Shown here piece by piece: positions 40,444 through 50,080 of a stretch of DNA of 64,000 nucleotides. This stretch comes from Cytobacillus horneckiae (GTDB taxonomy: Bacteria > Bacillota > Bacilli > Bacillales > Cytobacillaceae): assembly GCF_002835735.1 (NCBI RefSeq), contig NZ_PISD01000011.1, positions 30,602 through 94,601 on the forward strand, written 5' to 3'. Within the stretch, counting starts at the first letter, position 1, and each line of letters starts with the position of its first letter. A program made the position numbers and the translations under genes. The notes beneath the pieces are model-generated. The model was not told the origin of the DNA, did no database searches, and worked only from the letters and a program-made list of their open reading frames with translations.

Positions 40444-40908
40444 TTAAACATTTACATTTATTTTTTTTTGAAATGCCTGCTTCATCTCGTCCGTCCAAGG
40501 TACACCTTTTCCAGTCAGCTTAGAGATTTGCACGACTGTACCCCTTCCAGTGAAGCAGATTTCTCCATTTTCGCGCTTGCCCATATAATGGATATCTACC
40601 GATGAATTGCCGATAGAATCCGCCTTCACATATATATGCAATCTTTCATCAAAAAATACCTGTTTAGCAAAATCACAATGTAAATCCGCCACTACAATAA
40701 ATGTTTCGTTCTTCTTGCTAACCCAATCGTCCATTAAACCAAGGCTTTTTAAATATTCAATTCTTGCTTCCTCAAAATAAATAAAAGGAATTGTATTATT
40801 TAAGTGCCCGAACATATCTGTTTCAGAAAACCGCACCTTCACAGGATAATAAAAACTAAACTCCTCTTCCCATTCCACAATATTGTCAATATAATCATTC
40901 TTCTTCAT
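40444..40908 (-). CDS. ysmA: YsmA, hot-dog-fold acyl-CoA thioesterase
   Basis: The 154-residue protein has the 4-hydroxybenzoyl-CoA thioesterase signature VRFSETDMFGHLNNTIPFIYFEEAR, with the catalytic aspartate in ETDMFGH. The partner strands are VVADLHCDFAKQVFF and GNSSVDIHYMG. The substrate is unknown, presumably a small or medium acyl-CoA. It sits between gerE and, across the inserted nuclease gene, sdhB, as in B. subtilis. GGGGGAAGG precedes the ATG. Confidence 0.88.
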   Translation of the reverse strand: MKKNDYIDNIVEWEEEFSFYYPVKVRFSETDMFGHLNNTIPFIYFEEARIEYLKSLGLMDDWVSKKNETFIVVADLHCDFAKQVFFDERLHIYVKADSIGNSSVDIHYMGKRENGEICFTGRGTVVQISKLTGKGVPWTDEMKQAFQKKINVNV

Positions 40909-41046
40909 GTTGCCTTCCCCCTAACCTCAAAATGAATGAGCGCTCAGTCTTTTTCATTATTATATAACTTTTTCGAACATTTAAAAAGTAAAAATAATTA
41001 CAAGTAGAAGGAGGTACCTGTCACCTACAAGATTCGACAAAGTGGA

Positions 41047-41084
41047 AAAGAGGCCTGTCCCTTTGTTGGGGTGGCCTCTTTTTG
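41047..41084. terminator. Terminator after the secreted nuclease gene
   Basis: The stem AAAGAGGCC/GGCCTCTTT, with a GGGAC/GTCCC-like inner part, has T-rich flanks on both strands. It ends the 41143 gene. Immediately beside it (41012-41035) is GGAGGTACCTGTCACCTACA, a short sequence similar to one seen in many Bacillus spacers (from memory). Confidence 0.75.
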
Positions 41085-41142
41085 GAATTGTTTTCGTTTA
41101 GGGTTCGGGTAGAGCTTGTTATTCTTTATTATGGGTTGAGAA

Positions 41143-44100
41143 TTAGAAGCCTAAGAATTTTTTGATGATTTCCCAGATCCATTTTGTTATTTGTTTAGCT
41201 TTTTCTTTTAGATGTTCTTTTATTTCTTCTTTACATTTATTCCAATCTCCGTCAGGACCTGGCTTACATGCACTGCCTGGCTCTTCAGGTTCGCCTGGTT
41301 CGCCGCCATCGGATTTTGGCTCCTCTATAATTCTGCCTTCTACTTCTGGTGCTACTGGACTATTATTCTCTAAGTAAGTTGCAAACACATCATAATCTAC
41401 CTCAAACAGCTCAGTGATGCGACCTTCATCTTTTGCAACTTTAAACATATCATAGCCGTCGCCGCCATCCGCAGTAAACGCATTTGTCGCCACTGTATAT
41501 GTGCGTTCGGAATCAATTGCCTCATACTCATTATCAATCAGTACATCTACAGAATGAACACGTTCTCCTGCCGGCTGCTCAACATCGTATTTGAAACGAA
41601 GGCCTGCCACTTGCATAAATTGCCCCGCTCCATTTTCAACCGCTGCTACGCTATGCTCTAATGCAGCAACAATTTCCGCACCCGTTAAATCTAATGTCAC
41701 AAGCATATTACCGAAAGGCATGACCGTTAACACATCACCAAGAGTAATATCGCCTTCAGCGATTGATGATCTTATTCCACCGCCATTTTGCATAGCGATT
41801 TGAGTGCTGACAGATTCATTTGCCTTTTTAAGCATTCCATCCGCAATAAGATTTCCTAAATTTGTTTCCTTCGTTCTTACATCCGTTCTTTCACCATTTA
41901 ATGGAACCTCTGTATGTCCGACCACTTGCTGTTTTAGCTCCTCTAATGGAACACTTAATTCTGCTAATCTTTGTTTTGCCCATACATCTTCTTCGTATAT
42001 AAATTCACCATTGCCATCTTTCGCAAGAAGATCTAAAAGCTTTCCATTCCATTCAGTAAGCACACCCTCTTCGTCAAAAATCACGTCCAAGCTGCCAAGA
42101 TAATTATTATACTCATTTGCCTGAACAATAAGGACCGGTTCTTCATTCTCATGAAAAACGACTGGACTTTCTATTTTTGTATGAGAGTGGCCGCCAACAA
42201 TAATATCGATACCCTTTACTTCTTCAGCAAGGCGCTTATCAGGATTGAAGCCTAAATGAGTTAGGGCAATAATCTTATTCACACCCTCAGCTTTAAGAGC
42301 TTCCACCGTCTGAATGGATGTTTCAATTGCATCCTCAAAAACAATATCATCACTAGGGTTTGCTAAAAATGCAGTATCTTCTGTTGTTAAGCCGAAAATT
42401 CCAACTTTTTCTCCATCAATTTCTTTGATGATAGCCGGATAAATCTTTCCTGCTTCTCCTGGCTGGCCAAATTCATTTACTTTTAATGGATTTAGAATTT
42501 CGTCATTGGAAACATTTACGTTCGCACTGACAAATGGGAACTCGGCATTGCTTATAAAATCTGCTAAAACTTGAGAATCTTTATCAAATTCATGATTGCC
42601 AAAGGTCATAGCATCATAGTCTAATCGATTCATAAACTCTAAGTCTGCCTGTCCAAGATAATAGTTAAAAAACAGGGTGCCTGAGAACACGTCTCCAGCA
42701 TCTAATAGCAATGTATTTTCTTTTTCATTTCTCATTTGATTTACTGCTGTGAAAAGGCGAGGGACATTATCTAGATGTGCATGCGTATCATTCGTATGCA
42801 AAATACTCATATTAAATGGCCCATCATTTTGTTCTGTTTCTTCCAATGTCAACTCGACAACTAATGGATCATGGTCACTTGCACGTCCATGAGTTTCCAT
42901 AAACAATGAATTAATATTTAAAATATCAATATTCGCCGCTTCAGCTAAATGATTTGATACTAAAATATGGTCTAAAACTTGTGCATTCCCTTGATAATTG
43001 TAGGTGAATCTTTTATTTTCATCTAATGCTTCCACCATATTTGTCAGTTCTTCACCTTTTAAAGCGTCAAGCGTTGGTGTAAATTCAAAATCATTCATGT
43101 CACCTAAAACGACTACATTTGCTTCAGGATTTTCAGCATGAATATCTTTTACAAACCCATTAATCACTTCAGCAATTTCAATCCGCTTTGCTTCACTTCC
43201 CAATTCAGGAGGTTGATTTCTTCCGAATAAAGGCTGATCCCCAGTCTTAGAATTAAAGTGGTTCGCAATCACTACTACATCTTCACCGTTAAACTCAAAC
43301 TGAGCGGCAAGTGATTTCCTCGTAGATTCAAAGATTGGATTTTCAGGATCAATTCTGCCTGGATTTAATGTTAAACTGCCATTTTCATAAGCAACTGCAT
43401 CTGTTGCTCCCCCTTTAGCCGCTTCTTTCAAAGTGACTCTTTCAGGGTTGTATAAATACCCAACACGAATATTCCCGCCAGGCTGACCGCCGTCCTGCTT
43501 ATCTGCAGGAGCAATATCTGTCCATGCATATGTAGGACCGCCATGGGATTTGATTGTTTCAATTAGTTTTTCATAACTTGCTTCTGCCGTTGTTGTGCCA
43601 TTATCTGTTGGTCCATTGTCATCCTGCACCTCAACAAGACCAATAATATCAGGCGAGTTTAGCTCATTGATCATTGATTGTGCGATTCTATCTGTTTTTT
43701 CTTGGCTAGTACCTGCAAAATAATTCTCAATATTATACGAAGCCACTGTCAGTTTGTTTTCATCGTTGCCAAGTTCTGTTTTTATTGGCGTATTCTCGCT
43801 TTCGTTCAATGGTGGCAAAGAATCCATATCAACAAGAACTTTATAATTGCTATATCCATAACTGATTACACCAGCTACTGTACCGTCAAAGCTGTCGCCT
43901 GCTTTCGCTACATAATTTCGATCCTCAAGCAACAAGTGCAATCTCTCAGGATTTTGATTACCCTCAGCAAGCAATATACCGCCTTGTTCAGAATAGGTTT
44001 TCCCTTCCACTTGCTCTGCTATAACTGGCACTTCTCCATATTTTTGCGGAGCGACGACTAATGGATTTTCTACAGCTACTCGCATTCCCTCAATGCTTTC

Positions 44101-45009
44101 ATAAAAATCAATTCCATCTTCTTCAGGGTCAAAAACAGAAAATTGATCGTTATCAATTACATCTGTAGGGATAGGCAAATCCTTACCGAGAATGACTGGC
44201 TCTGGTAGTTCATTTCCTGATGAAACAACACGAAGATTTCCGTTTTGCGCATTAATTTCAGTCATAGCCAAGTCAGTTTGTAATTTTTCATCATAACCGT
44301 CTAATACCCATTCCTTCACGAGGCCGTCCACTTCAACCAAATCTCCTGCGCGGATATTATGAGCGGGCTTATATACAAGAATTCCTTCAGAAGTATGAGG
44401 GTTATCATCTGGTTCCACATCTTGCATGTAGAAATTACGAGCATCCACAACCTTCGTTACAACGCCTTGTACAGCTTTTACATTCTCATCCGCATATGGT
44501 GAATTGTGGTCTGCCCCTTGTATGTCATGGATGCGCAGCCCTTCAATTCCTTCAAATGGGTTTTCACCCCCATCACCAGGCTCTTCATCTGTAAAAGACA
44601 TTGCTGTCGGGCTCTTTAAACCAGGAACAGTGAAATAGCTTTCTAATTTCCCGGTAATTGTTACTTTTTGCCCAATAATGTTAGGATTCGTTTGCAGTCC
44701 AAATTTAGCTCGAAAATCAGCCGTTAGTTGCACTGGCAAAATCTTAGCTGGATCTGTTTCATCCGCGCTGTCTGCAATTGCTATATTAAAGTCATTATTG
44801 AACAGTGGACTAAATTTATAATTATTTGTTGCTACGGTATGTGCGACTATGTACCCTTCTACTGTTGCGGTTCCTTGATTATTTCTAATTGCATCTTCAA
44901 CTGTCAGTTCATCACTGCTTGCAGCCTGTCCAATTAAAGGACTAAAACTAGAAAAAACTAACATAAAAATAGTCAAAAAGGCTATAACCCGATTTTTTGC
45001 GAGCTTCAT
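41143..45009 (-). CDS. Secreted multidomain nuclease / 5'-nucleotidase (YhcR-like)
   Basis: The 1288-residue exported protein resembles B. subtilis YhcR. Domains: signal peptide (1-29, cleavage near GQA-AS); OB-fold-like modules (about 35-135 and 160-265); an endonuclease/exonuclease/phosphatase domain (about 420-722) with VASYNIENYF, E460, N/H in IANHFNSKTG, D637 in LGDMNDF and the terminal SDHDP (711-715). A calcineurin-like 5'-nucleotidase follows, with HTNDTHAH (738-745), DAGDVFSG and GNHEFD (804-809), and then the C-terminal 5'-nucleotidase domain with MQNGGGIRSSI and GGDGYDMF. Likely role: degrade extracellular nucleic acids to nucleosides and phosphate. The C-terminus lacks an LPxTG-like sorting signal. 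It ends in a Gly/Pro/Glu linker, two cysteines and an amphipathic helix (KAKQITKWIWEIIKKFLGF). AGGAGGAG precedes the ATG. B. subtilis has no such gene between ysmA and sdhB. Confidence 0.9.
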   Translation of the reverse strand: MKLAKNRVIAFLTIFMLVFSSFSPLIGQAASSDELTVEDAIRNNQGTATVEGYIVAHTVATNNYKFSPLFNNDFNIAIADSADETDPAKILPVQLTADFRAKFGLQTNPNIIGQKVTITGKLESYFTVPGLKSPTAMSFTDEEPGDGGENPFEGIEGLRIHDIQGADHNSPYADENVKAVQGVVTKVVDARNFYMQDVEPDDNPHTSEGILVYKPAHNIRAGDLVEVDGLVKEWVLDGYDEKLQTDLAMTEINAQNGNLRVVSSGNELPEPVILGKDLPIPTDVIDNDQFSVFDPEEDGIDFYESIEGMRVAVENPLVVAPQKYGEVPVIAEQVEGKTYSEQGGILLAEGNQNPERLHLLLEDRNYVAKAGDSFDGTVAGVISYGYSNYKVLVDMDSLPPLNESENTPIKTELGNDENKLTVASYNIENYFAGTSQEKTDRIAQSMINELNSPDIIGLVEVQDDNGPTDNGTTTAEASYEKLIETIKSHGGPTYAWTDIAPADKQDGGQPGGNIRVGYLYNPERVTLKEAAKGGATDAVAYENGSLTLNPGRIDPENPIFESTRKSLAAQFEFNGEDVVVIANHFNSKTGDQPLFGRNQPPELGSEAKRIEIAEVINGFVKDIHAENPEANVVVLGDMNDFEFTPTLDALKGEELTNMVEALDENKRFTYNYQGNAQVLDHILVSNHLAEAANIDILNINSLFMETHGRASDHDPLVVELTLEETEQNDGPFNMSILHTNDTHAHLDNVPRLFTAVNQMRNEKENTLLLDAGDVFSGTLFFNYYLGQADLEFMNRLDYDAMTFGNHEFDKDSQVLADFISNAEFPFVSANVNVSNDEILNPLKVNEFGQPGEAGKIYPAIIKEIDGEKVGIFGLTTEDTAFLANPSDDIVFEDAIETSIQTVEALKAEGVNKIIALTHLGFNPDKRLAEEVKGIDIIVGGHSHTKIESPVVFHENEEPVLIVQANEYNNYLGSLDVIFDEEGVLTEWNGKLLDLLAKDGNGEFIYEEDVWAKQRLAELSVPLEELKQQVVGHTEVPLNGERTDVRTKETNLGNLIADGMLKKANESVSTQIAMQNGGGIRSSIAEGDITLGDVLTVMPFGNMLVTLDLTGAEIVAALEHSVAAVENGAGQFMQVAGLRFKYDVEQPAGERVHSVDVLIDNEYEAIDSERTYTVATNAFTADGGDGYDMFKVAKDEGRITELFEVDYDVFATYLENNSPVAPEVEGRIIEEPKSDGGEPGEPEEPGSACKPGPDGDWNKCKEEIKEHLKEKAKQITKWIWEIIKKFLGF

Positions 45010-45055
45010 TCTGCTCCTCCTCTATACATTTTTTTCTGAAACTTTCAACATTTGA

Positions 45056-45086
45056 ACTATAACAGGTTTTCGTTAATTCGTGTTTA
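45056..45086 (-). promoter_or_regulatory. Candidate promoter of secreted nuclease with Pho-like repeats
   Basis: An extended -10 TGTTATAGT (TATAGT at 45056-45061) has no good -35 but is preceded by TAAACA-CGAA-TTAACG (45071-45086), two imperfect TTAACA repeats about one helical turn apart. That is the layout of PhoP-activated promoters. Confidence 0.35.
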
Positions 45087-45250
45087 CTTTTCGGGGAGAT
45101 TCAGCAAAAATTGTCAAAAATAAGAAATTAGTATGAGTAATATTTTCCAACAAATATATGTATAAAGTGCTAATTTTCAAATAAAAGAGGCCGAAAGTCT
45201 TTGTCTTTTTTCAAGAAGCAACTTATTTTCTTGGAAATAATGATTTTTGA

Positions 45251-45296
45251 GTAGAAAAAAAAAAGAGAGCATGTCCCAGTTGAACATGCTCTCTTT
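45251..45296 (-). terminator. sdhCAB operon terminator
   Basis: A perfect 13-bp stem (AAAGAGAGCATGT/ACATGCTCTCTTT) is followed by about ten T residues on the minus strand, 13 bp after sdhB. Confidence 0.95.
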
Positions 45297-45308
45297 CGAA
45301 TTCTTTTA

Positions 45309-46082
45309 TTATACTCTGTCACTTCCGAAGAAGTTTTTGAATGATTGTAATGTTGTGTCGCGATTTAATGCCGCGATTGAAGTCGTTAAAGGAATTCCTT
45401 TCGGGCATGATTGCACACAGTTTTGTGAGTTACCGCAGTTAGCAAGTCCGCCATCACCCATTAGTTCCTCCAAACGTTCTGCTTTATTCATTTCACCAGT
45501 TGGGTGAGAGTTGAATAAGCGAACTTGTGAAACAGGGGCAGGACCGATAAAGTCTGATTTACTGTTTACGTTTGGACAAGCTTCAAGGCAAACCCCGCAA
45601 GTCATACATTTTGATAGTTCATATGCCCATTGGCGTTTTTTCTCAGGCATACGAGGCCCTGGACCCAAATCGTAAGTTCCATCGATAGGAATCCACGCTT
45701 TCACCTTTTTAAGTGAGTCGAACATGCGGCTGCGATCTACTTGCAGGTCACGAACAACAGGGAAAGTGCGCATCGGCTCTAAGCGAATAGGCTGTTCTAA
45801 TTGATCAATTAGAGCTGTACAGGATTGGCGTGGTTTACCGTTAATAATCATTGAACATGCACCACAAACTTCTTCAAGACAGTTCATATCCCAATTAATC
45901 GGAGTTGTATGTTCACCTTTTGTATTAACAGGATTACGTCTAATTTCCATTAATGCGGAAATCACGTTCATATTCGGGCGGTATTCTACCTCAAATTCTT
46001 CCTGATAAGGGGCTGAATCTGGAGAATCCTGACGAGTAACTGAAAATAAAACGGTTTTTGATTTTACTGCTGCTTCTGACAT
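45309..46082 (-). CDS. sdhB: Succinate dehydrogenase iron-sulfur subunit
   Basis: SdhB passes electrons from flavin to haem/menaquinone. The 257-residue protein has the [2Fe-2S] cysteines in CLEEVCGACSMIINGKPRQSC (split CLEEVCGAC and PRQSC), the [4Fe-4S] set CMTCGVCLEACP and the [3Fe-4S] set in CGNSQNCVQSCPKG. It ends the sdhCAB operon, 31 bp after sdhA. Confidence 0.97.
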   Translation of the reverse strand: MSEAAVKSKTVLFSVTRQDSPDSAPYQEEFEVEYRPNMNVISALMEIRRNPVNTKGEHTTPINWDMNCLEEVCGACSMIINGKPRQSCTALIDQLEQPIRLEPMRTFPVVRDLQVDRSRMFDSLKKVKAWIPIDGTYDLGPGPRMPEKKRQWAYELSKCMTCGVCLEACPNVNSKSDFIGPAPVSQVRLFNSHPTGEMNKAERLEELMGDGGLANCGNSQNCVQSCPKGIPLTTSIAALNRDTTLQSFKNFFGSDRV

Positions 46083-46113
46083 GTCTTATTACTCCCCTTT
46101 CTCTTAATTTTTC

Positions 46114-47865
46114 TTAGTGTTTCTTAGTGTAGTCACGCTTACGTGGCTCGATTAAGCTGATATCAACCTCTTCATAATGGAACTGTGGAGCCGATTTGCT
46201 ATCAACAAATTTCGCCATTGTTGTTTTTAAGAATTCCTCATCGTTACGTTCTGGGAAGTCCGGTTTGTAATGAGCCCCACGGCTTTCATTACGATTATAC
46301 GCACCGATCGTTATTACACGTGCTAATTGAAGCATATTTTGCAACTGACGTGTAAATGCTGCACCTTGGTTGCTCCATTTAGCCGTATCGTTAATGTTGA
46401 TATTTTCATATCTCTCAAGAAGCTCTACAAGCTTTTGGTCTGTTTTTAAAAGTCTATCGTTATGTCGTACAACCGTTACGTTATCAGTCATCCACTCACC
46501 AAGCTCTTTATGAAGAACATACGCATTCTCGTTTCCATCAAGAGACATAATGTGATTCCATTTTTCCTCTTCTTGTTGTACATGACGGTCAAATATTGAA
46601 GAAGATAAATCTTCACTACTCTTTTCAAGTCCGCTAATATATTCAAGCGCTTTAGGTCCAGCAACCATTCCGCCGTAAATAGCAGAAAGAAGTGAGTTTG
46701 CGCCTAATCTGTTGCCACCATGCTGAGAATAATCACACTCTCCTGCAGCAAATAATCCAGGAATATTTGTCATTTGGTCATAATCTACCCATAATCCGCC
46801 CATTGAGTAGTGAACGGCAGGGAAAATTTTCATTGGAACTTTACGAGGGTCTTCACCTTGGAATTTCTCATAAATTTCAATGATTCCGCCAAGCTTAATA
46901 TCAAGTTCTTTAGGATCTTTATGTGATAAATCTAGGTAAACCATGTTTTCACCATTGATACCTAGTTTTTGGTTTACACAAACATCAAAGATTTCGCGTG
47001 TAGCAATATCACGCGGAACGAGATTTCCGTATGCAGGATATTTCTCTTCCAGGAAATACCAAGGCTTACCATCTTTGTAAGTCCATACACGTCCGCCTTC
47101 ACCGCGAGCAGATTCACTCATTAGACGTAATTTGTCATCTCCCGGAATCGCAGTCGGGTGAATTTGAATGAATTCGCCATTTGAATAGTATGCACCTTGC
47201 TGATACACGATAGAAGCCGCAGATCCTGTATTGATAATTGAATTTGTTGATTTTCCGAAAATAATTCCCGGTCCGCCAGATGCCATAATTACCGCATCAG
47301 CAGCAAAAGATTTGATTTCCATTGATGTTAAGTTTTGCGCAACGACCCCACGGCAAACACCTTCATCATCAATGACAGACCCTAAGAATTCCCAGCCTTC
47401 ATATTTTGTTACTAATCCGGCTACTTCATGACGGCGAACTTGCTCATCCAATGCATATAGCAATTGCTGACCAGTTGTTGCGCCTGCAAAAGCAGTACGG
47501 TGATGCTGTGTTCCACCAAAGCGACGGAAATCTAATAGTCCTTCAGGTGTACGGTTAAACATAACACCCATACGGTCAAATAAGTGGATGATTCCCGGCG
47601 CTGCATCAGCCATCGCTTTTACTGGAGGCTGGTTTGCAAGGAAGTCGCCACCATAAATTGTATCATCAAAGTGGATCCATGGAGAATCCCCTTCACCTTT
47701 TGTATTAACCGCTCCGTTAATACCCCCTTGGGCACAAACAGAGTGAGAACGTTTAACTGGTACTAAAGAAAATAACTCGACCTGTCCACCTGCTTCAGCA
47801 ATTTTTACTGTTGCCATTAATCCGGCTAATCCGCCGCCGACAACGATTACTTTTCCTTTACCCAT
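46114..47865 (-). CDS. sdhA: Succinate dehydrogenase flavoprotein subunit
   Basis: SdhA oxidises succinate to fumarate with covalent FAD. The 583-residue protein has the N-terminal dinucleotide fold VVGGGLAGLMATVKIAEAG, the FAD-attachment region SHSVCAQGGINGA, the substrate region with SESARGEGGRV, and the HYSMGGLWVDYDQMT and GGNRLGANSLLSAIYGG motifs. It is membrane-attached through SdhC. AGGGAGTGAG precedes the ATG. A 72-bp gap separates it from sdhC. Confidence 0.97.
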   Translation of the reverse strand: MGKGKVIVVGGGLAGLMATVKIAEAGGQVELFSLVPVKRSHSVCAQGGINGAVNTKGEGDSPWIHFDDTIYGGDFLANQPPVKAMADAAPGIIHLFDRMGVMFNRTPEGLLDFRRFGGTQHHRTAFAGATTGQQLLYALDEQVRRHEVAGLVTKYEGWEFLGSVIDDEGVCRGVVAQNLTSMEIKSFAADAVIMASGGPGIIFGKSTNSIINTGSAASIVYQQGAYYSNGEFIQIHPTAIPGDDKLRLMSESARGEGGRVWTYKDGKPWYFLEEKYPAYGNLVPRDIATREIFDVCVNQKLGINGENMVYLDLSHKDPKELDIKLGGIIEIYEKFQGEDPRKVPMKIFPAVHYSMGGLWVDYDQMTNIPGLFAAGECDYSQHGGNRLGANSLLSAIYGGMVAGPKALEYISGLEKSSEDLSSSIFDRHVQQEEEKWNHIMSLDGNENAYVLHKELGEWMTDNVTVVRHNDRLLKTDQKLVELLERYENININDTAKWSNQGAAFTRQLQNMLQLARVITIGAYNRNESRGAHYKPDFPERNDEEFLKTTMAKFVDSKSAPQFHYEEVDISLIEPRKRDYTKKH

Positions 47866-47937
47866 TTTGGCTCACTCCCTTAATACTTGTACAACTATAA
47901 AGTCCGAACGTTTTCAAAACTGTATGTATTCTGTTTC

Positions 47938-48546
47938 TTAAACAAATGCAAAGATTGCGCGAATACCTACAATTGATAAAGCAACAAAAACACCTAGTGT
48001 TACATATGTTGAAATAACTTGTGATCTTGGTGAAACTGTGATTCCCCAGCTAACCATGAATGACCATAATCCGTTAGCAAAGTGGAAAATAGCAGAAAGA
48101 ACACCTACAATATAGAACACAAGCATGAATGGATTAGCTAAAATGTCGGCCATCATTTGGTAGTTCACGTCTGCACCTAAAGCGGCTGCAATCCGCGTTT
48201 CCCAAACATGCCAAACAACGAAAATCAACGTAACGACACCAGTAATACGTTGAAGGTAGAACATCCAGTTACGGAAATATCCATATTTCGTTGTATTGTT
48301 TTTTGCAGTAAAAGCGATATAAAGACCATATATTGCATGATAAAGTAAAGGCAAGAAAATAATGAAAATTTCAAGAAAATATCTAAAAGGTAGACTTTCC
48401 ATGAAATGTGATGCACTATTAAATGCCTCTTCTCCCCTTGTTGCAAAATGGTTCACTACTAAGTGTTGGATTAAGAACACCCCAACAGGTATAACGCCAA
48501 GCAATGAATGCAATTTGCGATTGAAAAACTCTCTGTTACCCGCCAT
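47938..48546 (-). CDS. sdhC: Succinate dehydrogenase cytochrome b558 subunit
   Basis: SdhC is the five-helix membrane anchor carrying two b haems and the menaquinone site. With ATG 48546 as start (AAGGGGGT 6 nt upstream) the length is 202 residues, equal to B. subtilis SdhC. The four axial histidines then fall at H28, H70, H113 and H155, exactly as in B. subtilis, which supports this start over the frame beginning at 48573. It is the first gene of sdhCAB. Confidence 0.97.
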   Translation of the reverse strand: MAGNREFFNRKLHSLLGVIPVGVFLIQHLVVNHFATRGEEAFNSASHFMESLPFRYFLEIFIIFLPLLYHAIYGLYIAFTAKNNTTKYGYFRNWMFYLQRITGVVTLIFVVWHVWETRIAAALGADVNYQMMADILANPFMLVFYIVGVLSAIFHFANGLWSFMVSWGITVSPRSQVISTYVTLGVFVALSIVGIRAIFAFV

Positions 48547-48664
48547 TAGTTTACCCCCTTGATTTTGTCGCATGATGCATTGGAATTAATTTAGTTTGTG
48601 ATATCCCTCACATCAAATAGAAAATGCAAAGCAAATCATTTTCCTACATTTATATGACATGTCC

Positions 48665-48693
48665 ATTTTACTCCCAAGAATAGAGAGCGTCAA
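48665..48693 (-). promoter_or_regulatory. Sigma-A promoter of sdhCAB
   Basis: TTGACG (48688-48693), a 17-bp spacer and TAAAAT (48665-48670) on the minus strand give a leader of about 110 nt before sdhC. Confidence 0.82.
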
Positions 48694-49016
48694 GAAAACG
48701 GATACATGTTTTTGCCGATATTACGAAAATTTTTTAAATATATAGATTTCATACAAATCCTGTATTTCTGTCACTTTTTCTATTATTATTATGGAGTGCA
48801 AATATATTAAAATAACAAAAGCAGAAGAAAAAACTTACATAAAAAAATCTTTCCAAAAGATTGTTTTTTTACAGTCCTCAGCCATTATCATTTTTATTAC
48901 CAAGTTTTACATTTCTGATACAATGAAAAAATCATACCTTTTTTACTGTACGTATGAGTAAATTAAAAGTAAATTGTATATAATAGACTCATAGAAAGAG
49001 GGGAGACTAGAGTACA
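48694..49016. other. Divergent sdhC-yslB spacer
   Basis: About 320 bp of AT-rich DNA holds the sdh promoter at its edge and the plus-strand yslB signals (TATAAT at 48979-48984, no clear -35; AGAGGGGAG before yslB). No gene is seen. Confidence 0.5.
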
Positions 49017-49460
49017 ATGCCATCTTCGGAAGCTTTAACAGAATTACCTGCAGAAACAGTGCCTTCTTTTGGCTACGAATTAATCCGCGAAGATCTTTTA
49101 CTTGATCTATTAGGTAAAGATACAGCTGACATTTTATATTGGGCTGGTAAAAGATTAGCTCGTAAATACCCATTATCATCCACAGATGAAATTGTAGATT
49201 TTTTTCAGCAAGCAGGGTGGGGAAAGCTTGATAAATTAAGTGAAGATCAAAAAGAAATGGAACTAGAATTATCAAGTCCTTTATTTGCTTCACGTTTTAA
49301 AAAGAATCCGCAAACAACCTTTCAGCTTGAAGCAGGCTTTATCGCCCAGCAAATTGAACAAAAAAAAGAGGTTGTCTGTGAAGCTTTTGAGCATCCCCGT
49401 AAAAAAGGCGGAAAGGTGCTATTCACTGTAAAATGGGATAAAAAAGACAGCACAGAGTAA
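49017..49460 (+). CDS. yslB: YslB family protein (DUF2507)
   Basis: The 147-residue soluble protein has the DUF2507/YslB pattern: GYELIREDLLLDLLGKDTADILYWAGKRLARKYP, FFQQAGWGKL and a predicted beta-rich C-terminal half (FQLEAGFIAQQIE, VLFTVKWD). The fold belongs to the V4R/BLUF-like ligand-binding group by description; no function is known. It is on the plus strand between sdhC and lysC, as in B. subtilis, with AGAGGGGAG before the ATG. Confidence 0.85.
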   Translation: MPSSEALTELPAETVPSFGYELIREDLLLDLLGKDTADILYWAGKRLARKYPLSSTDEIVDFFQQAGWGKLDKLSEDQKEMELELSSPLFASRFKKNPQTTFQLEAGFIAQQIEQKKEVVCEAFEHPRKKGGKVLFTVKWDKKDSTE

Positions 49461-49539
49461 TATGTTCGTCCATTTTTCAGCGAACGCCACCTTTCTTATT
49501 ATTATGTTTGTTTTTGGTCAAATACAGTTTACTCACCAA

Positions 49540-49571
49540 ACAAAAAGCTTTCACAACCGAAAGCTTTTTGT
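49540..49571. terminator. Bidirectional terminator between yslB and lysC
   Basis: A perfect 13-bp stem (ACAAAAAGCTTTC/GAAAGCTTTTTGT) with a 6-nt loop sits between the converging genes and has T-runs on both strands. Confidence 0.9.
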
Positions 49572-49585
49572 TTTGTTATCAACTC

Positions 49586-50080
49586 TTAAGAATTCACTAG
49601 TTTTCCTGATAATTCGAATGCGTCATGTAAAATTTGCGCGGCTTCTAGCATTTTCCTTTGATCGATAACTGCCGACACTTTTATTTCTGATGTGCTAACC
49701 ATTTTGACCTGGATTTGATTTTGCGAAAGAACATTGAACATCTCCGCCGCTACTCCAGGGTTGGAAATCATGCCAGAGCCGACAATTGAGATTTTAGCAA
49801 GTTGAGATTCCCATTCAATACTTTCATATTGCAATTCATCACGGTGTTTTTCGAGAATCTTTACTGTTTCAGTTAAATCTTCATTTTTAATCGAGAATGA
49901 AAGACTTGCAGGGTTAGATTCTGTGATACTTTGAATAATAATGTCTACATTAATATGATTTTTAGCTAGCAATGAGAAAATAGATGAAAGGCCAGTAAGG
50001 GAGTTGGATAACCCTAAAATGGTCACTCGTGTGATATCATCTTCAAATGCTACACCTCTTACAACCAGATTTTGCTCCAT
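49586..50080 (-). CDS. Aspartokinase II beta subunit from internal in-frame start
   Basis: An ATG at 50080 inside lysC, in frame, has a near-ideal ribosome binding site AAGGAGG (50089-50095) with 8-nt spacing, far better than most true starts here. The product, MEQNLVVRG to the lysC end, is 164 residues and consists of the two ACT domains. B. subtilis lysC is known to produce such a beta subunit (163 residues) that binds lysine in the alpha2-beta2 enzyme. Confidence 0.85.
   Translation of the reverse strand: MEQNLVVRGVAFEDDITRVTILGLSNSLTGLSSIFSLLAKNHINVDIIIQSITESNPASLSFSIKNEDLTETVKILEKHRDELQYESIEWESQLAKISIVGSGMISNPGVAAEMFNVLSQNQIQVKMVSTSEIKVSAVIDQRKMLEAAQILHDAFELSGKLVNS

Noticed and set aside
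47888..47910. cre-like sequence between sdhC and sdhA (TGAAAACGTTCGGA)
   Set aside because: The second half-site is wrong and it is inside the operon; chance similarity is likely.
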